Of a stretch of DNA of 20,068 nt, positions 14,585 through 20,068 are shown piece after piece. The stretch is from Planctomycetota bacterium (GTDB lineage: Bacteria > Planctomycetota > UBA8108). Made by a program: the position numbers and the translations under genes. The notes below the pieces were generated by a model. It was not told the DNA's origin. It did no database searches and saw only the letters and a list, made by a program, of their open reading frames with translations. Position 1 is the first letter of the stretch; every line of letters starts with the position of its first letter. The stretch spans positions 9,698-29,765 of the forward strand of contig JAKUSY010000004.1 of the NCBI GenBank assembly GCA_022451445.1, read 5' to 3'.

Positions 14585-15253
14585 TTACGAATTCCTGGCG
14601 GCTTTGGGCCTGCTCAGGCTGAGCGCGGCTGGAAGCTCCTCACCTTCTTCCAGCTTGTGATAAACGTTTGCGTGATAGAGCAGGTAGTGGTGGAGGGGGA
14701 GGATCTTATCCGGCCCGACCAGGCTGTAGAACCGTTTCCCCTTCCGATCCCGGGTCTCTGTTTTTTTCGCGAGCCGGAGCTTTACCAGAAGTTTTTCCAT
14801 TTCCAGGCTGAGCGGCAGGATCGGGTGGTCCTTCAATCTCATCAGGGCGATCTCTATCGTCGCAGGCTTCATTCCCTTGATCCCTTTCAGGAAGTCCCTG
14901 ATTTCACGGAGATTATTCTCGCGGAGTGATTCGAGACTCAACTCGCGCCGCTCCCTGTGAATGAGATCGAGAAAGTCTTTGATGAAAACCGTGAGCTCCA
15001 GTGAGTCGTAGCTGCCTCGGAGGCCTATCTGGATATCTCGGACTACACTGACCCTCACCTCGTTCCAGTCGACGAATTCTGACTTCAGATGGTTGTAGCA
15101 CTTCTTGGCTTTTTTAGGGGACATGTGGAAGTGCATCCGGTGAAAGATCACCAGGTCCAGGACCGTCTCGGGGTAGTTATCTGTTTTCAGGGCTGGCGCG
15201 CAGAATTTTTCAGCCGCATCTACGATTGTTACCAGTCGTTTGCTGATTTTCAC
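14585..15253 (-). CDS. HhH-GPD-fold protein without catalytic residues (endonuclease III-like)
   Basis: The protein has 222 residues from GTG 15253, with GGTGAG just upstream. Helical content and the segments EFVDWNEVRVSVVRDI (59-74), LREIRDFLKGIKGMKPATIE (115-134) and the following helix match the HhH-GPD fold of endonuclease III. In that enzyme the hairpin LPGVGRKTA carries the catalytic Lys, followed by a VDTHV Asp. Here the corresponding loop is IKGMKPATIE, where Lys129 might match, and the Asp region reads ILPLSLEMEKL with no Asp. The four-Cys iron-sulfur cluster is also absent (only Cys18 and Cys52). It is probably a DNA-binding or structural relative rather than a glycosylase. The protein is basic at its C-terminus. 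A strong promoter and a leader hairpin lie upstream. Confidence 0.75.
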   Translation of the reverse strand: MKISKRLVTIVDAAEKFCAPALKTDNYPETVLDLVIFHRMHFHMSPKKAKKCYNHLKSEFVDWNEVRVSVVRDIQIGLRGSYDSLELTVFIKDFLDLIHRERRELSLESLRENNLREIRDFLKGIKGMKPATIEIALMRLKDHPILPLSLEMEKLLVKLRLAKKTETRDRKGKRFYSLVGPDKILPLHHYLLYHANVYHKLEEGEELPAALSLSRPKAARNS

Positions 15254-15287
15254 TTCGTCTCACCACAAATAGAAGAAAAGGAGGAAA

Positions 15288-15306
15288 TAGGGGATTTGGT
15301 CCCCTA
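15288..15306 (-). promoter_or_regulatory. Perfect 7-bp stem-loop in the HhH gene leader
   Basis: TAGGGGA (15288-15294) and TCCCCTA (15300-15306) form a perfect 7-bp stem with a 5-nt loop. It lies between the predicted promoter and the GTG start, about 35 nt upstream of the start on the minus strand, and is followed by a pyrimidine-rich run. It could be a terminator/attenuator or an operator. Confidence 0.5.
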
Positions 15307-15378
15307 AAGTATTTAATTAAAAGAACTTGAAGATGTTTCGCCAGAATGACATTCAGCAGTCATCCGGAGAAAGGATGG

Positions 15379-15407
15379 ATTATACTCCAGCGTCTTGAAA
15401 GCATCAA
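15379..15407 (-). promoter_or_regulatory. Sigma-70-type promoter for the HhH-GPD-like gene
   Basis: A perfect TATAAT is read on the minus strand (plus 15379-15384), with TTGATG (plus 15402-15407) at an ideal 17-nt spacer. The predicted transcript begins near 15372 and has a leader of about 119 nt with the stem-loop at 15288-15306. The rest of 15254-15548 is AT-richer than its surroundings and contains a weak hairpin at 15438-15457. Confidence 0.7.
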
Positions 15408-15548
15408 AACCTGTTCAAATCGTCACCTGCCGTATTTATTAATCCTTGGGATTTAATAGGTTAAGTTGACTGCCAGTCGCTTCGTGGGGATGGGGTCGTT
15501 CCTGTTAGCGGCTGGGAAGTTTCTGGAACTGGATTCATAAACCTTTAT

Positions 15549-16373
15549 TCAGGCGATAGTTGACTGATCGGCCTTGCCCAGTCGCCGGCCTTTTCCTTTG
15601 AGGTAAGCTTTTCTACGATGAGCAACCAATTCCGCTGCGATGCTCACCGCGATCTCCTCAGGAGTTCTACTTCCAATGTCCAGTCCGATAGGGGCATGGA
15701 TTTCATCCAGGCTCTCCTGGGAGATTCCCTCTTCGCGTAGCATCTTGTAGATCCGGGCTATCTTGGGCTTGCTGCCGATAAGACCGATGTAGCCGGCCGA
15801 GGTTCTGATGGCTTCCGACAGTACCAGGTGGTCGTATTTATGTCCCCTGGTGACGATCACGATGAAGGAGGCGGGGGAGATGTTCAGCCGCTCGAAGCAG
15901 TCCTCGAAGCCAGCTACCAGGACTTGGCTGTCTGGCGGGAAATGCTCTGAATCAGCGAATTGGGGCCTGTCGTCGATAATTACGCATTTCATTCCTACCA
16001 GGTTTACCAGGGGAGCCAGCTGTCGGGCTATATGTCCTGCTCCGAAAATATGGACCACCGGACGGCCCAGCGGTTCGATGAAGATTTCGACGATTCCTCC
16101 ACAGGCGAGTCCTTCTTCCTCGGCGGTTTTCGGCGTGAGCTCGAAGTCCCTGCGAATAGGGACATCCCTCTCGATCGCTTCGCGCGCCAGGGCCCAGACA
16201 TCGGCCTCAGTGCAGCCACCGCCGATGGTTCCGAAGATCGTTCCATCTTCACGTATCAACATCTTGGCGGATTCCTTGCCCGGGGTGGAACCGCTGGCAC
16301 CGATAACGGTTGCCAGCGCCCCTCTTTGACCTTCCGCGAGCAGTTTTGATATTTCCCTGTAAATATCAGACAT
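15549..16373 (-). CDS. XdhC/CoxI-family protein (molybdoenzyme accessory factor)
   Basis: The protein has 274 residues from ATG 16373. The N-terminal XdhC/CoxI domain has GASGSTPGK (25-33), GTIGGGCTEADV (48-59) and LACGG (89-93, with a conserved Cys). The C-terminal Rossmann-type domain has HIFGAGHIA (108-116), VIIDDRP (131-137), TRGHKYDHLVL (175-185), YIGLIGSKPK (195-204) and IGLDIGSRTPEEIAVSI (229-245). Known members bind molybdenum cofactor and help sulfurate or insert it into xanthine dehydrogenase-type enzymes in the cytoplasm. No molybdoenzyme subunit lies in this window, so the gene is an orphan here. No ribosome site is seen, and a -10-like TATAAG ends only 7 nt before the ATG. Confidence 0.94.
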   Translation of the reverse strand: MSDIYREISKLLAEGQRGALATVIGASGSTPGKESAKMLIREDGTIFGTIGGGCTEADVWALAREAIERDVPIRRDFELTPKTAEEEGLACGGIVEIFIEPLGRPVVHIFGAGHIARQLAPLVNLVGMKCVIIDDRPQFADSEHFPPDSQVLVAGFEDCFERLNISPASFIVIVTRGHKYDHLVLSEAIRTSAGYIGLIGSKPKIARIYKMLREEGISQESLDEIHAPIGLDIGSRTPEEIAVSIAAELVAHRRKAYLKGKGRRLGKADQSTIA

Positions 16374-16380
16374 AGGGCTA

Positions 16381-16410
16381 CTTATAGCATTATTACCCGC
16401 CTCTATCCAA
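16381..16410 (-). promoter_or_regulatory. Possible xdhC promoter giving a (nearly) leaderless mRNA
   Basis: TATAAG (plus 16381-16386) with TTGGAT (plus 16405-16410) at an 18-nt spacer reads toward the xdhC-like gene. The -10 ends 7 nt before ATG 16373, which is the spacing expected when transcription starts at the start codon. The -35 matches only 3 of 6 positions. Confidence 0.45.
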
Positions 16411-16514
16411 GTCCCATGGCCGATTTACGCTCCCCGGCCTGCATCGAGGACCTTGTTGTATACTTCTATGTATATTGGGCAGGGAAATCGGCAGTTGACC
16501 GGGCTGGACTGAAG

Positions 16515-17624
16515 ATGAGCAAAGAGAGTTTTGTCTCCGCAGGCGAGGTGAGTGAGTTGCGGCCGGACTCCATGGACTGGAAGGAGCAGGCCCAACTGCA
16601 GAAACTGCGTGCGACCAAGGCGCTCCAGGCTTCGCTGCGGATGTACGAATTGAACGGAAAGATCAAGTCTATCCTTGATCTGACCACCGGCCTTCTCGAC
16701 CTGGAAAATGAGGCGGAGCTTTTCAGTGAGGCCGTGGAGATCCTGACCTCCGATGAGGGCATGGGTTTCCGTGATGCCAGCCTCCTCCTGCTTGAAGAAG
16801 ACTGCCTTCATACCGCGTGCTCTACGATCGAGCGCGGGAAGAAGGTATTTTCGATCGATGGGGACAGCCGCTATGGCCGCTGGCTTGCGGCGGAAGAAAA
16901 AGGCGAGGGCGGTTCCGTTGACGGCGACAACGAGCTATTGGTTGCGTTGCGCAGCCGCGGGCAGCTGCTGGGTCTCCTGGAGGTTGTCCAGCATGAGCGG
17001 GAGAAGACCTTCTTTGAGGGATTGGATTCCTCCGTGGAGTGGCGCCGGGATATGCTCACGAGGATTGGCGAGGTTGTCTCCATGCTGATCGACAACCTTC
17101 GTCTCAACCGGGAGCTCAAGAGACAATCGACTGTAGATGTCCTCACCGGGGTTTACACCCGGAGCTTCTATCTCCAGAGAGTCGAGGCTGAGGTTGAGAG
17201 AGCGGTTCGTTACGACCGGGCGCTCTCCCTCGGCTTTATCGATGTCGATAATTTTAAAGAGGGCAATGACGAGCACGGTCATCTCGCGGGCGATCGGGTA
17301 CTGCGGGAATTGGGTTCGCTTTTTCGCCGGAATATTCGAAATGCGGATGTGCTTGGAAGGTACGGGGGAGACGAATTCGTCTGGCTCCTGCCGGAGACGG
17401 ATCTCGAGATGACGGTTTTCGCCGCCTGCAAGTTGATCGCCGAGCTCAGAGCGCATCGGTTTGAGCTGCCGCGGAAGGAAGCCTCCGTTGAAACAATCCC
17501 GGTTACCACCAGCCTTGGAGGGGCCACCCTCCTGCCGGAAGAGGATGTGGAGTCTCTTCTGCGCCGGGCGGACGAGGCTCTCTACAAGGCGAAGGCGGCG
17601 GGACGAGACAGGTTAGCCACCTGA
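16515..17624 (+). CDS. Diguanylate cyclase (GAF-like sensor plus GGDEF)
   Basis: The start is taken as ATG 16515 (369 residues); ATG 16416 or 16572 are alternatives and no strong ribosome site decides. Residues 20-50 form a helix or coiled coil, 50-195 look like a GAF-type sensor (LLDLENEAELFSEAVEIL, ending in LGLLEVVQHE), and 200-369 is a complete GGDEF domain. DVLTGVYTR, FIDVDNFKEGNDEHGHLAGD and GGDEF (284-288) retain the metal- and GTP-binding residues. RNAD lies five residues before GGDEF, matching an RxxD inhibitory site. The enzyme should make cyclic di-GMP from two GTP with product feedback. No membrane segment is seen, so it is a cytosolic sensor. A TATATT at 16471-16476 could be its -10. 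It converges on rbfA with 6 nt between stops. Confidence 0.93.
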   Translation: MSKESFVSAGEVSELRPDSMDWKEQAQLQKLRATKALQASLRMYELNGKIKSILDLTTGLLDLENEAELFSEAVEILTSDEGMGFRDASLLLLEEDCLHTACSTIERGKKVFSIDGDSRYGRWLAAEEKGEGGSVDGDNELLVALRSRGQLLGLLEVVQHEREKTFFEGLDSSVEWRRDMLTRIGEVVSMLIDNLRLNRELKRQSTVDVLTGVYTRSFYLQRVEAEVERAVRYDRALSLGFIDVDNFKEGNDEHGHLAGDRVLRELGSLFRRNIRNADVLGRYGGDEFVWLLPETDLEMTVFAACKLIAELRAHRFELPRKEASVETIPVTTSLGGATLLPEEDVESLLRRADEALYKAKAAGRDRLAT

Positions 17625-17630
17625 GCGCCT

Positions 17631-18002
17631 TCATTCCTGCGGAGGTTCGGTTTCATCCTCGTCCTCGCGATCCATGGCGAGGATCTCTTCGATTCGAGAC
17701 ATACGGTCATCGTGTTCATCGAGAACGAATTGAAGCAGGGGAACGTTCCGGAGGTTGAGGTTCTTTCCGACCCTTTTCTGAATGAAGCCGGCGGACGATT
17801 CGATGGCGCGGAGAGACTTTGCCTTGTCGCCCTGGGGGCCGAGCACCGAGAAGCGGATTTTCGCTTCTCGCAGGTCGGAACTCATCTCGACATCGAGGAT
17901 CGTCACGAAGCCCAGGCGTGGATCGTTCAACTCCTGCTGGACCACGTGGCTGACAATGAACTTGATCCGGCTGGCTATTTTCTGGGCGTGTCGGGGAGGC
18001 AT
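17631..18002 (-). CDS. rbfA: Ribosome-binding factor A
   Basis: The protein has 123 residues from ATG 18002, preceded by no clear ribosome site. The KH-like core is intact: RIKFIVSHVVQQELNDPRLG (12-31), VTILDVEMSSDLREAKIRFSV (33-53) and the C-terminal helix with RNVPLLQFVLDEHDDRMSRIEEIL. RbfA binds the 30S subunit and supports maturation of the 16S rRNA 5' end, especially in the cold. It follows infB by 37 nt, the usual order, and is presumably co-transcribed with it. After a short acidic tail the gene stops next to the convergent diguanylate cyclase, so truB, the common next gene, is not present. Confidence 0.95.
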   Translation of the reverse strand: MPPRHAQKIASRIKFIVSHVVQQELNDPRLGFVTILDVEMSSDLREAKIRFSVLGPQGDKAKSLRAIESSAGFIQKRVGKNLNLRNVPLLQFVLDEHDDRMSRIEEILAMDREDEDETEPPQE

Positions 18003-18039
18003 TTTGTGGTATGCGGGTTCGGCTTGTGGCGGGCTGGAT

Positions 18040-20068
18040 CTAGGAAGCCCCGGCTATCCCATCGAGGGTGCGCGCCTTGTGGGTGATCGCGTAGGCTACG
18101 ATCACATCTTCCGGTTTGATGTCCTCATAGCCTTTCAGCTTGATTCCGCACTCGAACCCTTCTTTCACCTCTCTGGCGTCGTCTTTCAGGCGCTTGAGGT
18201 TGGCGATCGAGCCCTCGTGGATTACGACATTATCCCGGAGCAGGCGTATCTTGTCGTTACGAAGGATCTTGCCTTCCTTGACTATGCAGCCGGCGATATT
18301 ACCGAGCTTCGAGGCTTTGAATATCTGCCGGATTTCCGCTCTCCCGTGTTCTTCTTCGATCTCTTCGGGAGCGAGCCGGGCCTCCATGGCAGCGCGGATG
18401 TCATCGACCACCTCGTAGATCACCTTGTAGTAGCGGACCTCGACTCCAGCCTCCTCAGCTACCGCCCGCGCACGGTCGTCGGCGACCACGTGGAAGCCGA
18501 TGATGACGGCATCGGAGGCGGATGCCAGCTGTACGTCTTCCTGGCTGACCGCGCCTACGGCGGCGTGAATGATTTCGATCTTTACCTCATCGGTGGAGAG
18601 TCCTACCAGGGAGTTTCGCAGCGCCTCGATGGAACCGCGTACGTCGGCCTTGATGATGAGATTGAGCTCTACGGTCTCTCCTCCACCGACTTTCTCGACA
18701 AGGTCGAGCAGGGAGCGTCTCTTGCCGCTGGACTTTTCAGCCTGCTCCATCTCACGCCTCTTGCGCGCTCTCGTCTCGGCAATCTGGCGCGCCTGCTTTT
18801 CACTTTCGAGGACATAGAGTTTGTCGCCGGCATCGGGGACCGCGTTGAGTCCGACTATGGTGACGGGCACCGATGGACCGGCTTCTTCAACCGTGTCTTC
18901 ACCGTTTACGAAGAGGTCGCGGACGCGGCCGTAGCATGCTCCGGCGAGCACACAGTCGCCGTGTTTCAAGGTCCCGTCCTTGATGAGGACAGTGGTGAGG
19001 ACGCCGCGGTGAGTGGTCGATTCCGCTTCGAGTACGATACCGAGTGCGGAACGCTGCGGGTTGGCTTTGAGCTCGAGAATCTCGGATTCCAGGCTGAGGG
19101 TCTCGAGAAGATTGTCCAGTCCTTCGCCGGTCTCGGCGGAGACCTCGACCATCTCGGTTTCGCCTCCCCAGTCTACAGGGTTGAGGCCCAGCCCTGAGAG
19201 CTGCTCCTTACAGCGCTGTGGATTCGCGCTGTTCAGGTCAATCTTGTTGATCGCGACAATGATGGGGACCTCGGCGGCGCGGGCATGGTTGATGGCTTCC
19301 TCAGTCTGCGGCATCGGCCCGTCATCTGCAGCGACCACCAGCACCGCGACATCTGTGACGTTGGCGCCGCGTGCGCGCATCTCCGTGAATGCTTTGTGGC
19401 CCGGAGTGTCGATGAAGGTGACCTTCACGCCGTCACGGTCGACACGATAGGCGCCAAGGTGCTGGGTGATTCCTCCATGCTCCCGGGAGGTGACCTGGGT
19501 TTTACGTATCTTGTCCAGGAGAGAGGTCTTGCCGTGGTCGACATGGCCGAGGAAGGTCACGTCGGGAGCCTTGGGGCTCTCTTCCCCATCGGTGCTGGCG
19601 GCCTCCTCCAGTGCCTTGAGCAGCTCTTCCTCGTCTTCCTCTTTCTTTTTGAAATCGACCTCAGTGCCGATCTCGACGCAGACCTCTAGGATGAGTTCTT
19701 CATCGAGGAAGTCGTTGATGGTCACCGGCTTGCCCAGCTTGAAGAGAGTCTTGATGAGGACTTGGGCTTTCATTCCCAGGGCCGAGGAGAGATCTTTCAG
19801 CGCCAGGGGAACAGAGACCTCAATTTTTTCGGGAGCTTTGAACTCTACTGCCTTCTTCCGTTCAGCCGGTGTCGTGCCGCCTCTCCGGCTCGATCTGCGA
19901 TTCTTGCCGGAGAAACGTCCTCCGCCCGAGCTGTACTCATTGGTTGGGAAGAAGCGCCGGACCTTTTTCTTTCGGCCACCAGTGGCCGGGGCCGATTTCT
20001 GCTCGGGCTCGCTCTTGTCTTTGGAGCCGGTGGCGGCCGCGGGCGTTTTTTTGGCAGCCTTCGGCTTT
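18040..20068 (-). CDS. infB: Translation initiation factor IF-2 (5'-truncated by window edge)
   Basis: The frame is open to the right edge; the ATG at 19773 is internal, since coding sequence continues upstream (IEVSVPLALKDLSSALG immediately before it belongs to the IF2_N domain). The visible 676 residues contain a Lys/Arg/Gly/Ala-rich linker, the IF2_N domain, and the G domain with G1 GHVDHGKT (coding plus 19525-19548), G2 GGITQHLGAY, G3 DTPGH and G4 NKID. Domains II to IV follow, including the C2 region near GYEDIKPEDVIVAY. IF-2 is the GTPase that places initiator tRNA on the 30S subunit and joins the 50S. rbfA follows in the same operon. The protein ends in a TAG stop and all G motifs look functional. 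Confidence 0.97.
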   Translation of the reverse strand, partial: KPKAAKKTPAAATGSKDKSEPEQKSAPATGGRKKKVRRFFPTNEYSSGGGRFSGKNRRSSRRGGTTPAERKKAVEFKAPEKIEVSVPLALKDLSSALGMKAQVLIKTLFKLGKPVTINDFLDEELILEVCVEIGTEVDFKKKEEDEEELLKALEEAASTDGEESPKAPDVTFLGHVDHGKTSLLDKIRKTQVTSREHGGITQHLGAYRVDRDGVKVTFIDTPGHKAFTEMRARGANVTDVAVLVVAADDGPMPQTEEAINHARAAEVPIIVAINKIDLNSANPQRCKEQLSGLGLNPVDWGGETEMVEVSAETGEGLDNLLETLSLESEILELKANPQRSALGIVLEAESTTHRGVLTTVLIKDGTLKHGDCVLAGACYGRVRDLFVNGEDTVEEAGPSVPVTIVGLNAVPDAGDKLYVLESEKQARQIAETRARKRREMEQAEKSSGKRRSLLDLVEKVGGGETVELNLIIKADVRGSIEALRNSLVGLSTDEVKIEIIHAAVGAVSQEDVQLASASDAVIIGFHVVADDRARAVAEEAGVEVRYYKVIYEVVDDIRAAMEARLAPEEIEEEHGRAEIRQIFKASKLGNIAGCIVKEGKILRNDKIRLLRDNVVIHEGSIANLKRLKDDAREVKEGFECGIKLKGYEDIKPEDVIVAYAITHKARTLDGIAGAS

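Noticed and set aside
15466..15494. TTGACT at 15466-15471 as a plus-strand promoter
   Set aside because: No -10 element lies at a usable spacing and no plus-strand gene follows.
17782..19197. Long plus-strand open frame (471 codons) opposite infB
   Set aside because: It lies wholly antisense to conserved infB and part of rbfA and has no recognisable domains; long antisense frames are common in GC-rich coding DNA.

Overview
The window is GC-rich, densely coded bacterial chromosome with short intergenic gaps. It encodes BamA (an outer-membrane assembly factor), so the organism is a diderm. Several sequences look planctomycete-like to me: the start of the IF-2 G domain (VTFLGHVDHGKT), the POTRA-barrel junction of BamA, a DUF2203 protein and an HhH protein without catalytic residues. 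I infer Planctomycetota or a related uncultured diderm phylum with moderate to low confidence; no 16S or other decisive marker is present.

Left part, 1-6351. A plus-strand operon holds a left-truncated LUD-domain (LutC-like) protein, a PfkB-family sugar kinase and a glycerate 2-kinase. The first two genes overlap by 8 nt and the next gap is 3 nt. This looks like a hydroxy-acid/sugar catabolic set that delivers 2-phosphoglycerate to glycolysis. Converging on it is a two-gene minus operon: an unrecognised acidic-linker protein, then a BtpA/SgcQ TIM-barrel protein that starts at TTG and overlaps it by 11 nt. A metallophosphoesterase (plus) and a beta-phosphoglucomutase-like HAD phosphatase (minus) follow.

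Middle, 6345-13621. A tRNA-Cys(GCA) with encoded CCA and a visible extended -10 promoter is followed by three minus-strand genes. These are a STAND-type NTPase with TPR repeats but no visible effector or DNA-binding domain, a secreted peptidase-MA-like protein that has lost HExxH, and bamA. Between the last two lies a long near-perfect palindrome. A divergent DUF2203 gene follows bamA.

Right part, 13631-20068. Minus-strand genes are yebC (with an insertion), an HhH-GPD-fold protein without catalytic residues, and an orphan xdhC/coxI gene. Divergent from xdhC is a diguanylate cyclase (GAF-like plus GGDEF). It converges on infB-rbfA, which leaves the window at the right edge with infB 5'-truncated.

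I see no CRISPR array, insertion sequence, prophage or integrase. Most genes are housekeeping or conserved accessory. No intergenic stretch exceeds 300 bases; the largest (15254-15548, 12883-13159, 8612-8823, 10267-10476) hold the promoters, hairpins and repeats listed. I did not find a clearly new multi-gene system. The best candidates for a second look are the orphan STAND-TPR gene, the secreted pseudo-peptidase next to bamA, the BtpA/unknown-protein pair, and the 66-bp palindrome.
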